Shown: one piece after another, positions 1 through 8,894 of the stretch
Layout: every line of letters starts with the position of its first letter
Position numbering within the stretch: the stretch's first letter is position 1
Origin: Solobacterium sp.
Lineage (GTDB): Bacteria > Bacillota_I > Bacilli_A > Erysipelotrichales > Erysipelotrichaceae
Direction: 5' to 3'
NCBI GenBank assembly: GCA_015256455.1
Contig: JABZMB010000019.1
Span: 1 to 24,511, forward strand
DNA: 24,511 bases
The notes under the pieces: generated by a model
Told to the model about the DNA's origin: nothing
What the model saw: only the letters and a program-made list of their open reading frames with translations
Databases searched by the model: none
Position numbers and translations under genes: made by a program

Positions 1-230
1 CAAGTTCTGCTATTGAGCGTTATCAAAATGCTGTACAAACAAAGGGTCATCAAATCATCAAGAAGTATGATTCTGCATTCAATAAGAATGTAGATCCTGT
101 TGTACTCTGCCAAACAGCGAATCAAGAAATCGCAGAGATGGCAAGACAACATACAAATGACCTATTAGATAAAGTTCTCTATACTGCAAGCATGGGTATG
201 AAGAATGGCTTCTCTAGATCAGATGCCTAA
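1..230 (+). CDS. 3' end of an unidentified gene (partial)
   Basis: An open frame runs from the window edge (first whole codon at 3) through 75 sense codons to a TAA at 228-230. It encodes a mostly helical, charged C-terminal tail ending GFSRSDA. I do not recognise the family. No membrane segment or known motif is visible. It is the only convincing plus-strand gene. It ends 44 nt before a strong hairpin that also serves the minus-strand operon, which supports a real gene end here. The N-terminus lies outside the window. Confidence 0.6.
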   Translation, partial: SSAIERYQNAVQTKGHQIIKKYDSAFNKNVDPVVLCQTANQEIAEMARQHTNDLLDKVLYTASMGMKNGFSRSDA

Positions 231-273
231 TTTATAAATGACAAGAAATATTTATCACCAGTATCATACAAGT

Positions 274-305
274 AAAAGGATGACGGTAAAAATCGTCATC
301 CTTTT
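274..305. terminator. Bidirectional intrinsic terminator
   Basis: A perfect 12-bp inverted repeat (AAAAGGATGACG at 274-285 and CGTCATCCTTTT at 294-305) surrounds an 8-nt loop. Because the stem ends in A/T runs on both sides, each strand yields a GC-containing hairpin followed by a U tract. It sits between the convergent ends of the plus-strand gene (230) and the minus-strand Ig-repeat gene (325), where a shared terminator is expected. Confidence 0.9.
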
Positions 306-324
306 ATTGTGTTTCTATTGAAAC

Positions 325-3300
325 TTACTTTTCCTCTTCTTCTTTCTTTCTACGCTTCCAGAAGATAAAGAAGAATATTGCTAATCCCGTAAGAAGTGTA
401 GCTAAAGTTCCAGCAAATACAGGTCTATTGTTTACAAAACGGACCCATAGATTTGTTGTTACGAAGAAGTTATCAATTTCTTCTTCAATTGTATTACCAG
501 CTGCGTCAGTTAGAACAATCTTCACATTTCTAGCATAGTCAGCACTATCAATTTCTAATGTATAGTCTCCACCATTCTTGATGAGTTCTTCTAATTGTGC
601 TTGATCTAAAGTCGCAACTAGTTTGCCATCTAGATAGATTTCAGCCTTAGATAGTGCTAAGTTATCTGCTAACTTGATTTCTGCTTTATACTTTTCACCA
701 ACATATACCTTATTCTTGTCGATATTCTTGAATGTAACACTTGGTGTTGTCTTATCGACACCGAAACGTAGGCTCATCTTCTTTGTATCTAAAGTATTCT
801 CAGATACATTACCAGCTTTGTCTTCAGAATAAAGTGTGATGGAATATACAGCGTCATCTGTAAATAGTGAACGATTAATTCTATATGTGTAGTGGTACCA
901 CTTTCCGTTTCCACCTTCAGCAATTACTTGATAATCTTTACCCTTTTCAAGAACAACTGTCTTATTATTCTTGAATAATGTAATCTTCACATTGTCTATT
1001 GGGTCAACATTTGTTTCATAGATAACAATATCACCAACTTCACGTACATACTTACCTGAAATTGCCTTTGTATTCTCATCAAATCCATATGTAGAACCAA
1101 AGCGATTTACAGAGAATGTAATTTGCTTTTCTTCAGTATTACCAGCCTTATCAGTAATCTTCGCTGTTAATGTGTAAATATCATCTTCTTCTTTCACATT
1201 TGCGAAATCATAGTATGTATAAATTTGACCATTTTGAATTTCAGTATAGAAGCCCTTATTCTCAACACGACCTCTCATCGCACCTGTAAGGGTAATCTCA
1301 ACAGTAGAAGGATCAAAGTTAGCATCAGAATACTGAATTACAGGAGCAACTCTACCCTTATTTGCGGATTGATCCACAATATCTCTAATCTCTAATTGAG
1401 GCTTTGTTAAGTCGATGAAGAACTCATCTCTTGGATAGTCTGTAGCTGCGTTTCCAGCTCTATCTTGTACATCAATATCAAATTGATACTGTCCATCAGT
1501 AGAATATGTAATCGTAGCTGTATGAGAATCCCCATTATCAGTCCAAGCACTAAGAGCTGGTGCTCCATTTGTACCACTTACGTTTGCAATCGTTGCAGTT
1601 ACTCTCTGTGGATCGAAGTTACGTTCAACAATAGTAATTGTCGCAGTTCTAGCTGCGTTATAGTAGTTGCCATTTCTAGCATTGTTGTTGTCATACGTTA
1701 CAGAAATTGTTGGACGTACTTGATCAATTGTAAACTCTTCACTTGCGACTGTTCCATCAACATATGGATTACCTTGGAATACATTACCTGCAGTATCTCT
1801 ACCCTTGATAGAGAATGTGTAATCATCATCTACAGTATAGTTGATGGTTGCTGTATGTTTAGCATCATCACCATTGCCTGTTCCTGCTGTATGTGTCCAA
1901 TCAGAAATCTGGATTGCACTTCCAGCAAGCGCCTTTAATTGCATCTCAATGTAATCAGCGTTAAAGTTACGCTCATATACAGTAACAGTAGCTGTACGAG
2001 GTGCATTGAAGTACTTACCTTCACTAGCATTGTTATTGTCATATGCAACACTGATCACTGGTGCAGTTGTATCAATCTGAATGGTTTGTTTCTTAACAGA
2101 AACATTGCCTGCATTATCTACAACTGTAACTTCAATTTCAACTTCGTTACTATTATTTAATTGGCTAGATACTACAAAATTAACATCCTTACTTGCAATC
2201 AAATCTCCAAGTGTCAATGTCTCTAATGTTTCAGCCTCAAATAATACACCATCATTTTGTCCTTGTGTTTGAGTTCCCATATTTCTTACAACATAACTAA
2301 TCTTCTTTAAACCAGAATATGAGTTATTCGTAATAGGCTCAGATACATGTACATTTACTTTTACATCACCATTGTAAACCGTGTTTAGAGAAGCTTCCGG
2401 ATTGATTGTGATAGAAGGAACTGTTGATTCAATTGAAGGTTTTTGTTCATCGACGATTAAACCAGATGAACTTACATACGTTACGTTACCAGCCTTATCT
2501 ACAGCCTTCACATATACAACGTATGTTCCTTCTTCTGTTAATTTAAAGGAATCACCTTCTTGCCAATCAGATACTCTTGCAAGTTCAGCTTCAGTTAAAA
2601 TCTTCGAATTTGGTTCATCATTTGAATATTCTTTTGCATAGTAATAAATATTTGCAATGGCAGATGTTTCATCATCAGCAGTTAATCTGAAAGTAATATT
2701 TTTCTTTGCAAAATAACCTAAAGTTAACTCACTCTGCAATCCAGACCAACTTTCCCTTATTTCGGAACCGTTATCTGCCTTAATATCAGAAGTGGCTTCA
2801 ATTGTAGCAGTTGGCTTATTCTTATCTACTACAAAGGTAAATGCAGCCTTTTGGTTATCTGCATTAATTGGCTCATTTCTATTATCTGCAGTATCTGTGT
2901 ATTCGAAAGTGAAATGATAAACTGCATCACCTGTATATTTAATTTCAATTGTGTGCTTATCTTCATCAGGTGTATCACCTGGTGTTGTCGTCCATTCACC
3001 AATTGTATATTGTGGCTCAGCAATCGCTTCACCTTTACCATTAAATTGCTTTATAACAATATTATTTTTAGCAGTATTCTCATCAAAATGATCGCTGCGC
3101 TCTGTTACTGTTAGAGTAGCTGTACGCTCCTTGTTGAAATACTCTCCATTTGTCTCATTATTGTTGTCATATACAAGATCAACCTTTGGAGCTACAGTAT
3201 CAATGTCGATATCTTTAGTCACTGTGGTAGACTCACCGTTTAAGAATTCTGCCTTAACATATAGTTTTTTAGATCCGTTATATTTAGTTGCATCTATTGT

Positions 3301-4521
3301 AAAGTTGTAAATTGTCGGTATATTCTGTTTTTCAGCATCAGAATACTTATCTTTCTTAGGGTTTGTCACTGTAGTTGCATTAGAATTAGGTGTTTCTGAG
3401 TCAAACCAATAGATGATATTTTTTAATCCCGACACATCTATAGAATTTGCGTTAGGAACGGTAAGTTCCATCTGAATATCACTATTATACGAAGGCTTTA
3501 CAGTATCATTAATTTTTACATTTAATAACGGTGATGAAGTATCTCTAATAAGACGCTTTTGGCCACCAATAGGTACTTTGTATGTTCCATCTTTTCTAGT
3601 ACCTGTTTTTTTATAAATAAGATATATATCTGTAATAGTAGCGTTGTTATCCCATAACTGAGCTTCTTCGCCATATTTCTTCCAACGTCCTCCAGCGTAA
3701 ATCACTACAATAGATACACTACTTTCAGGGGCTATATCCTTAATTTTGTCACGCTGTACTCTGATTGTAACTGGTTTATTAGAAAAAATTATCTTTCCAT
3801 CTTCACTAGAATAATTTTCTGGAGTTTCAATAACAATACCATCACTTGTAATACTCTCTATTTTTTTAAATTCTGCTTGTATTACAAGATTTCCAGTTAA
3901 ATTATTTTTTACCCAAGTGTATGTTCCATCTTGATTGTCTGTAATGGATGAATCATTCTCCAATACTTCATATTCTATACCATTAGCGTCTTTATAAATT
4001 AATCTATCGAATTGGTAACCACTATCAGGTTTAATATTAATACTTGGAGAATCACCATGATTGAAAGGTTTTGCTTGTAATCCTGCACCATCCGTAAAAG
4101 AAATACTACCATTTTCTGTCTGATTAAGACTTACGGTATATTGGTTTATCGCAAAAGTTACTTCTACTTTTGTATCTTCACTGATATGTTCAATCGTGTA
4201 TATATTTGATGACTGAATCCCCTGGATGACACCACCAATTTTAACTTCACTGACATAATAGTTTTCATTTGGAATCACTTCAAAAACAACATCCAAACCA
4301 GACAGAATTTCACGCTTATATTTTAGTGAACTGTCAAATGGTATGTCTGCTGAATCCATCCGAATTCTACCATTCATTCCGCCATTAATTGAAAACTCAA
4401 CAGTAGATTTACCAACTCTTGGAAAATCAATATCAGTTTCTTCTGCCAAAACTTGTACTGGAATTAATGTGATAAATAAAATTGCAGAAAATATTAAGCA
4501 CTTTAATCTCTTAAAAAACAT
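325..4521 (-). CDS. Large secreted, membrane-anchored Ig-like-repeat surface protein
   Basis: This is a 1398-aa protein with a Sec signal peptide (KRLK, hydrophobic 8-24, likely cleavage after VLA at 24-26). Residues 40-220 contain two InlB-type-like beta modules (NGSISFTDG...GYQFDRL). A long array of Ig-like domains follows, with eight DxAGN-type signatures between about 543 and 1343. Three units share the block YDNNN..G.Y(F/Y)N..RTAT.T. and then ER; two of them read ERNF and the first reads ERSD (from about 441, 817 and 933). The C-terminus has one transmembrane helix (about 1368-1388) and a KRRKKEEEEK tail. There is no LPXTG, so it is anchored in the membrane rather than by sortase. It is the last gene of the operon, 18 nt after the 149-aa gene, with GAGGA before the ATG, and is followed by the terminator. 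A role as adhesin, stalk or matrix protein working with the Tad pilus is inference. Confidence 0.85.
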   Translation of the reverse strand: MFFKRLKCLIFSAILFITLIPVQVLAEETDIDFPRVGKSTVEFSINGGMNGRIRMDSADIPFDSSLKYKREILSGLDVVFEVIPNENYYVSEVKIGGVIQGIQSSNIYTIEHISEDTKVEVTFAINQYTVSLNQTENGSISFTDGAGLQAKPFNHGDSPSINIKPDSGYQFDRLIYKDANGIEYEVLENDSSITDNQDGTYTWVKNNLTGNLVIQAEFKKIESITSDGIVIETPENYSSEDGKIIFSNKPVTIRVQRDKIKDIAPESSVSIVVIYAGGRWKKYGEEAQLWDNNATITDIYLIYKKTGTRKDGTYKVPIGGQKRLIRDTSSPLLNVKINDTVKPSYNSDIQMELTVPNANSIDVSGLKNIIYWFDSETPNSNATTVTNPKKDKYSDAEKQNIPTIYNFTIDATKYNGSKKLYVKAEFLNGESTTVTKDIDIDTVAPKVDLVYDNNNETNGEYFNKERTATLTVTERSDHFDENTAKNNIVIKQFNGKGEAIAEPQYTIGEWTTTPGDTPDEDKHTIEIKYTGDAVYHFTFEYTDTADNRNEPINADNQKAAFTFVVDKNKPTATIEATSDIKADNGSEIRESWSGLQSELTLGYFAKKNITFRLTADDETSAIANIYYYAKEYSNDEPNSKILTEAELARVSDWQEGDSFKLTEEGTYVVYVKAVDKAGNVTYVSSSGLIVDEQKPSIESTVPSITINPEASLNTVYNGDVKVNVHVSEPITNNSYSGLKKISYVVRNMGTQTQGQNDGVLFEAETLETLTLGDLIASKDVNFVVSSQLNNSNEVEIEVTVVDNAGNVSVKKQTIQIDTTAPVISVAYDNNNASEGKYFNAPRTATVTVYERNFNADYIEMQLKALAGSAIQISDWTHTAGTGNGDDAKHTATINYTVDDDYTFSIKGRDTAGNVFQGNPYVDGTVASEEFTIDQVRPTISVTYDNNNARNGNYYNAARTATITIVERNFDPQRVTATIANVSGTNGAPALSAWTDNGDSHTATITYSTDGQYQFDIDVQDRAGNAATDYPRDEFFIDLTKPQLEIRDIVDQSANKGRVAPVIQYSDANFDPSTVEITLTGAMRGRVENKGFYTEIQNGQIYTYYDFANVKEEDDIYTLTAKITDKAGNTEEKQITFSVNRFGSTYGFDENTKAISGKYVREVGDIVIYETNVDPIDNVKITLFKNNKTVVLEKGKDYQVIAEGGNGKWYHYTYRINRSLFTDDAVYSITLYSEDKAGNVSENTLDTKKMSLRFGVDKTTPSVTFKNIDKNKVYVGEKYKAEIKLADNLALSKAEIYLDGKLVATLDQAQLEELIKNGGDYTLEIDSADYARNVKIVLTDAAGNTIEEEIDNFFVTTNLWVRFVNNRPVFAGTLATLLTGLAIFFFIFWKRRKKEEEEK
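1402..3201 (-). repeat. Three related Ig-like repeat units within the surface-protein gene
   Basis: Units lie at about 2842-3201, 1747-2073 and 1402-1725. Each starts IDxxxP.....YDNNN, continues with an RTAT.T.xxER block, and ends near a (T/R/Q)D.A(G/D)N signature. The last two are adjacent. The first is separated by two more divergent Ig-like domains. The protein repeats are clear, while the DNA has diverged, so recent duplication is not indicated. Confidence 0.75.
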
Positions 4522-4539
4522 ATTTCATTCCTCTTCCCT

Positions 4540-4989
4540 TTACTCAATAATGCCTTTCCCTTCAGAAAAGCCTATTTCGTACTCAACTCTAAACTCTTGT
4601 TTAATACTATTCTGTATACTGCTTTGCGTGTTATCTTGAATAACACTTTCTGTCAGTACTGTTGTTTCACTTCCAATATCATCTAGAGAACTTGTCTTCC
4701 CACTCTCTCTACTAGAAGAAGTTTCTGTTAAGACTGTCGTTTCTTCTGCATCGAGAGTTGGTATCATTTGAGTAACAATCTTTGCAGTCATATGCATACC
4801 AGAAGTATGCCTTCCCTCTTCACTATCACGTTGAATACGTGCAATCTCTTTTCGAGAGTTAGCACCCGAAACCTCCGCAATTAAGAACGGAACTTTCCAG
4901 CGGATAAAGAGCAAGACAGCAATGAGTAGTAGAACGATACCAATAATGAACAAACTGACTGATATTGTACGTAAGAAATCAATATTCAT
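4540..4989 (-). CDS. Small single-pass membrane protein with two ETTVLTE motifs (putative kinase substrate)
   Basis: This is a 149-aa protein of no family I recognise. A ten-residue N-terminus is followed by a transmembrane helix (about 9-29) and then RWK, so the positive-inside rule places the long tail in the cytoplasm. The tail holds two copies of ETTVLTE (residues 83-89 and 108-114) in a Ser/Thr- and acid-rich, probably disordered stretch. Its ATG overlaps the kinase stop (ATGA, 4986-4989), with GGAGG ahead of it, so the two are translationally coupled. A closely similar ETTVLS occurs in the FHA protein of the same operon. I infer that the threonines are phosphorylated by the neighbouring kinase and read by the FHA domain. 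The function is otherwise unknown. Confidence 0.75.
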   Translation of the reverse strand: MNIDFLRTISVSLFIIGIVLLLIAVLLFIRWKVPFLIAEVSGANSRKEIARIQRDSEEGRHTSGMHMTAKIVTQMIPTLDAEETTVLTETSSSRESGKTSSLDDIGSETTVLTESVIQDNTQSSIQNSIKQEFRVEYEIGFSEGKGIIE

Positions 4990-6686
4990 CGTTCACCTCC
5001 ACCGCTCTCATATGCTACTTTTACTGTTTGTCTAGTATCTTCAATCGACTGCATCGTTTGAACACGCATGTTCTCTGTTAATTCTGTTGTTGTCTTGATA
5101 CTTGATACAAATTTCTGAATCAAATCTAAATCAGAATTTAATTCTTTCTGTTCAATACCATCAACTTTTAATTTTGTTGCATACTGTTGAATTGTATTAC
5201 GAACCATTTCAGCTAGTTCTAATCGAACAATTTCTGCTTCTGATTCATTTGGTACAACCTCTGTTAGAAGTGTATGCAAGCTTTCATAGAATGGTTTGTA
5301 TTTACCAGTATCATTTGCTTCAGTAATCTGTGTAGCAATATCTCTATAGAACTCACCAATCTCGGCATATGTTTTTGCCATACCGATATTTTCATAATCC
5401 TCAGAAGCATGTTGAAGTACTTCTTTAAACCAAACAACCGCACTCTTTGCACGAGTTATCTGGTTATCTGCACCATTTCCGTAATCGAAGTAATACCAAT
5501 AGAGTTTTCCTGCCTCAAAGCAGATATCTACATAGTTATCTGTCTTTTCAAGTTTTTCTCTATTCAAAGTAATCAACTTCTCAATTTCTTTTGCTTCCGC
5601 AACCGTAAATACCGAATCATTCATCTTATATGCTTGCATGATTTTGATATACGGTTCTTTCTTATCCTCATATCCGCTTACCTGTAAAGCAGATATGTAA
5701 TCCTTAATCTTATCTGCATAGTCAGAACTTAAGTCTGCCTGGTTCATATATGATTGATAAACTGCTTCTGACTGTGACATTTCTAAGAATTTAGCAGCAC
5801 CTGCCGCAATAAACATCACAACTGCAAGTACTGCTGTTAGGATAAATACTCCTAACTTCTTTTTATATTGTTTATGTAAACCTTCATCTTGATCCTGATA
5901 GTGTTCAAGTGCATATGTCAACTCTGATGTGCTTTGATAACGTTTCGCAGGATCCTTTTCTGTACATTTGAGAATGATATCTTCCAATCCCTTTGATAGT
6001 TTTGGATTAATTTGTCTTATTGGAACCATCTCATATGGTGGTTCACTAGGATTCTTTCCAGTTATTACATGATATAGTGTTGCACCTAAGCAGTATATAT
6101 CTGTTCTTGCATCAGTTTGCCCAATACCACCAAATTGCTCTGGTGCCGCATAGCCAACCGTACCAAGACATGTTGTATCTGCTAAATTTTTTTCCTTGAA
6201 CTCTCTTGCGGTACCAAAGTCAATTAGCGAAATCTTACCGTCTGGTTTTAACATAACGTTAGCCGGCTTCATATCACGGTAGATAATCGGCGGTTTACGT
6301 GTATGTAAATAACCCAATACATCACATAACTGTAGCGCCCAATTCACAACATTCTCTTGTGACTGAGCGCCAAATTCACTCAATATTTTGTCTAGATTAT
6401 TGCCTTCAATATAATCCATTACAATAATCAAACTATCATCTGTATCAATTACGTCGATGATGGATGGCAAACTCGGATGTTTTAAAACTTTTAAGATATC
6501 TGTCTCGCCAACTAATCCCTGTCGTACAGCCTCAAAGTTGATAACACCATCCTTACGAACCTCTTTAATTGCCCATGTTTTATTGGCTCTTTCATTTAGC
6601 GCAAGCCAAACAACACTCATTCCACCTTGCCCGATTTTACGTAGGATACGATATTTCCCTTCGAGCAATTCATTCTCTTTTAACAT
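4986..6686 (-). CDS. Transmembrane Hanks-type serine/threonine protein kinase
   Basis: This is a 566-aa protein. The cytoplasmic kinase domain (about 10-265) has all key elements: glycine loop GQGGMS (19-24), ATP lysine K41, helix-C glutamate E61, catalytic loop YRDMKPAN (D138, N143), DFG (156-158), an activation loop with TT at 171-172 and T176, and APEQF (181-185). A single transmembrane helix spans about 279-298. The extracytoplasmic part (300-566) is helical and TPR-like, with aromatic-rich helices around 390-450. It has no PASTA domains, so this is not a typical PrkC/PknB cell-wall sensor. YRD in place of HRD is common in this bacterial subgroup. It starts 12 nt after the phosphatase stop, with AGGGG before the ATG. 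Likely role: sense pilus or envelope state and phosphorylate operon partners. Confidence 0.95.
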   Translation of the reverse strand: MLKENELLEGKYRILRKIGQGGMSVVWLALNERANKTWAIKEVRKDGVINFEAVRQGLVGETDILKVLKHPSLPSIIDVIDTDDSLIIVMDYIEGNNLDKILSEFGAQSQENVVNWALQLCDVLGYLHTRKPPIIYRDMKPANVMLKPDGKISLIDFGTAREFKEKNLADTTCLGTVGYAAPEQFGGIGQTDARTDIYCLGATLYHVITGKNPSEPPYEMVPIRQINPKLSKGLEDIILKCTEKDPAKRYQSTSELTYALEHYQDQDEGLHKQYKKKLGVFILTAVLAVVMFIAAGAAKFLEMSQSEAVYQSYMNQADLSSDYADKIKDYISALQVSGYEDKKEPYIKIMQAYKMNDSVFTVAEAKEIEKLITLNREKLEKTDNYVDICFEAGKLYWYYFDYGNGADNQITRAKSAVVWFKEVLQHASEDYENIGMAKTYAEIGEFYRDIATQITEANDTGKYKPFYESLHTLLTEVVPNESEAEIVRLELAEMVRNTIQQYATKLKVDGIEQKELNSDLDLIQKFVSSIKTTTELTENMRVQTMQSIEDTRQTVKVAYESGGGER

Positions 6687-6698
6687 ACTAATCCCCTA

Positions 6699-7469
6699 TC
6701 AAAATGTACGAATTGCCGCGCAAGTAATATTGTCCCTTTCCTGACGCTGCTTATTCAAATTGATTAACCCCTTAATATTTGCGGTCATATCTGCTGCATT
6801 AACCATCTTTGTTGGATTTAAAGCAGCGAAAATCTCATTTTCTTTTACAACATGACGGAAGCCGTCTGTACATAACATATAAACTGCATCTTTCACCACA
6901 CTACCACTAAAGAACTGTGGATAAAGATGTGGTGTAACACCAATACCTTGCAAGAGCACTGCTCTTCTTGTATCAGCTTCAGCTTCTTCTTCCGTTATCT
7001 TTCCATCTCTAACTTCTTTTGCTACAAGTGTTTGATCATCTGTAAGTCTTACAATTTTATCAGTTAATTGATATGCACGTGTATCACCCACATTAACAAT
7101 GTATAAACTATCCTGTGTCAATAACATCGCAGTTAGTGTGGTTCCAATTGCAAACCCTTGTTGCTTACCAAATGCAGAAATCTTTTCATTTGAAGCAATA
7201 ATCAGATTCTCCCAATCCTCTCGAATTGTACGTTCATTGATCTTTTTTTCAGCAGTAATCAGCGGTAATCTGTTGAATACCCATTGATTAAAATCATGTA
7301 CGACGGTAGCACTTGCAAGCTCTCCCATGGAAAGTCCGCCCATACCATCACAAACAATTGCAAAGACCATCTTTCCCATAGGTGTAGAAATAACTTTAAC
7401 GTTATAACTATCTTGATTTGTCTTTTTTACGTTACCGATATCCGTCGCTCCAGAAACGATAAAATCCAT
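6699..7469 (-). CDS. PP2C-family serine/threonine phosphatase
   Basis: This is a 256-aa single-domain soluble phosphatase of the PPM/PP2C (Stp/PrpC) type. Metal-binding and signature residues are visible: NQD (D20), CDGMGG (D41), VGDTRAY (127-133), CTDGF (D202) and ERDN (D246). The length is normal for the family. It lies directly between the FHA gene (stop at 7485) and the kinase, with AGGGAAGA ahead of the ATG. It is expected to reverse phosphorylation by the co-transcribed kinase and so complete a writer/eraser/reader cassette. Confidence 0.95.
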   Translation of the reverse strand: MDFIVSGATDIGNVKKTNQDSYNVKVISTPMGKMVFAIVCDGMGGLSMGELASATVVHDFNQWVFNRLPLITAEKKINERTIREDWENLIIASNEKISAFGKQQGFAIGTTLTAMLLTQDSLYIVNVGDTRAYQLTDKIVRLTDDQTLVAKEVRDGKITEEEAEADTRRAVLLQGIGVTPHLYPQFFSGSVVKDAVYMLCTDGFRHVVKENEIFAALNPTKMVNAADMTANIKGLINLNKQRQERDNITCAAIRTF

Positions 7470-7484
7470 ATTATCTTCCCTGGC

Positions 7485-8879
7485 CTATCTTGTCTTGAAT
7501 GCAAACTTCTCATTCGCTAGACGAATAACATCTCCGTCTTTAATTTCAACTTTAATGTTACTTGTAATCATTTCATCATTTACATATGTATGATTTGTAG
7601 AGTTCTTATCCACAACATAGTAATGACCATTTTCTACGATAAAATCAGCATGACTTCTACTAATTGCAGTATTATCACCGATAAAGTAATCCACGTAACT
7701 CTTCTCTTTTCCAAGACGTAAAGACTTCTTATCAAGACGGATAATATCGTTATTCTTAACACGAATCAAACGAGGATTAATCATCATTTCTTCCTGCATT
7801 GCTTGACTCAGTACTGTTGTTTCTCCGTTTGCAGCACCACCACCGATTGCATGCTGTAAGTCTACTGTTTCACCATGCATGTTTTGGTTAACAGCAACAG
7901 TATTAAGGGAAGGAACACCAGAAGCTACTTCAGTTTTTGCTATTGGAGCTACCGGTGTAGCAACTGGTTCTGCTGGTTTTTCATTTGGTACCGCAAAACT
8001 TGTAGCATGTGAAGTTGCAGGTTTATCCATACCTGGAATATCAAATGCATAATTTTCTTTAGCAGCTGGAGCTTCCGCCTTCTTTTCAGCTGGTGTAAAG
8101 AAACTGTTCTTTGTTTCTACTTCCTTTTTCTTAGGCTTGAAAATATCGAAGAAAGAACCCTTCTTTGCTGGCTTTTCTTGTTTCACTGCTTCAACTTCCT
8201 TCACTACAGGCTGAGCAACTGTATGTTGTACAGCAGGCTCTGTAATAGATGGTTGTTCATATAGATGATCTGCCTGTCCATTTGTATGTACCTCAGATAC
8301 CACCTTCTTATTGGAAACTTCTTGCTTACGTAGTGTATCAATTAACTCATCAAATGAACCTAAATTGAAATCAGCCTTTGCAAGATACTGCATAATTTCA
8401 TAATAATATTGCTTATCTTCCTGTTCATCTAGTTGTACACGTAACATAATCTTTTGGAAGAAGTCATGTAAATTCGGCTTTTCATCATTTACGACTGGAA
8501 GATACATGAACTTAGCAGTACCTTCACTTACATCACAGTAGATATATTGTGTATTGAACACAAACTCATTTAATTCAAGCAAATATTCATTTGCAGATAA
8601 TAATGTTTTTACCATGCAAGAAAATATCGTCAATAATTTTTTACGGTAAATTGGACGTTCTAGCATGTCCTCTAAAGTTACTTGTGCTGAGATATTAAAT
8701 ACTAACTTACGGTCTAGATTAAACTGTGAGAAAGTAATTGGAACGATACCCTCAATATTGTTGTTTTGCAACATACCTAGACCAACACGATCCAGTTCCT
8801 CCTCCTTGAGCATTTTATAGTTCAAATAGGAAGCTGATGCATCATTTTCATAAGAAATTCTACTATCTAAGTTAAACAT
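7485..8879 (-). CDS. FHA-domain phosphothreonine reader with DUF6382-like N-terminal domain
   Basis: I take the ATG at 8879 (464 aa) because GAGAGGG lies just ahead of it; an upstream ATG at 8900 would add seven residues but has no such site. Residues 1-185 resemble the DUF6382 domain found before FHA domains in Clostridia. Residues 190-330 are a Pro/Ala/Lys-rich linker. The C-terminal FHA domain (about 375-464) has a GK in place of the usual GR, SRSH (407-410) and an N..HTYVN loop. Immediately before it lie two threonine motifs, GETVDL (336-341) and GETTVL (352-357), placed as in the GarA/OdhI auto-inhibitory switch. There is no membrane segment. Its expected job is to bind phosphothreonine motifs made by the operon kinase and connect them to the Tad machine. 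Confidence 0.9.
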   Translation of the reverse strand: MFNLDSRISYENDASASYLNYKMLKEEELDRVGLGMLQNNNIEGIVPITFSQFNLDRKLVFNISAQVTLEDMLERPIYRKKLLTIFSCMVKTLLSANEYLLELNEFVFNTQYIYCDVSEGTAKFMYLPVVNDEKPNLHDFFQKIMLRVQLDEQEDKQYYYEIMQYLAKADFNLGSFDELIDTLRKQEVSNKKVVSEVHTNGQADHLYEQPSITEPAVQHTVAQPVVKEVEAVKQEKPAKKGSFFDIFKPKKKEVETKNSFFTPAEKKAEAPAAKENYAFDIPGMDKPATSHATSFAVPNEKPAEPVATPVAPIAKTEVASGVPSLNTVAVNQNMHGETVDLQHAIGGGAANGETTVLSQAMQEEMMINPRLIRVKNNDIIRLDKKSLRLGKEKSYVDYFIGDNTAISRSHADFIVENGHYYVVDKNSTNHTYVNDEMITSNIKVEIKDGDVIRLANEKFAFKTR

Positions 8880-8886
8880 ACTATCT

Positions 8887-8894
8887 ACCCTCTC
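8887..8894 (-). promoter_or_regulatory. Ribosome binding site deciding the FHA-gene start
   Basis: On the minus strand GAGAGGGT precedes the ATG at 8879 by seven nt and overlaps the stop codon of the WG-repeat gene (8893-8895). The alternative ATG at 8900 lacks a Shine-Dalgarno sequence. With this start the two genes no longer overlap, but they remain tightly coupled. Confidence 0.65.

Noticed and set aside
325..420. Sortase anchor at the C-terminus of the Ig-repeat protein
   Set aside because: A hydrophobic helix and charged tail are present, but there is no LPXTG-like motif before the helix, so it is treated as a membrane anchor only.
1465..1938. 157-aa open frame on the plus strand
   Set aside because: It lies wholly antisense to the Ig-repeat gene, is Cys/Ser/Ile-rich with no domain, and has no credible ribosome binding site. 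It is a shadow of the repeat coding strand, as are the neighbouring plus-strand frames.
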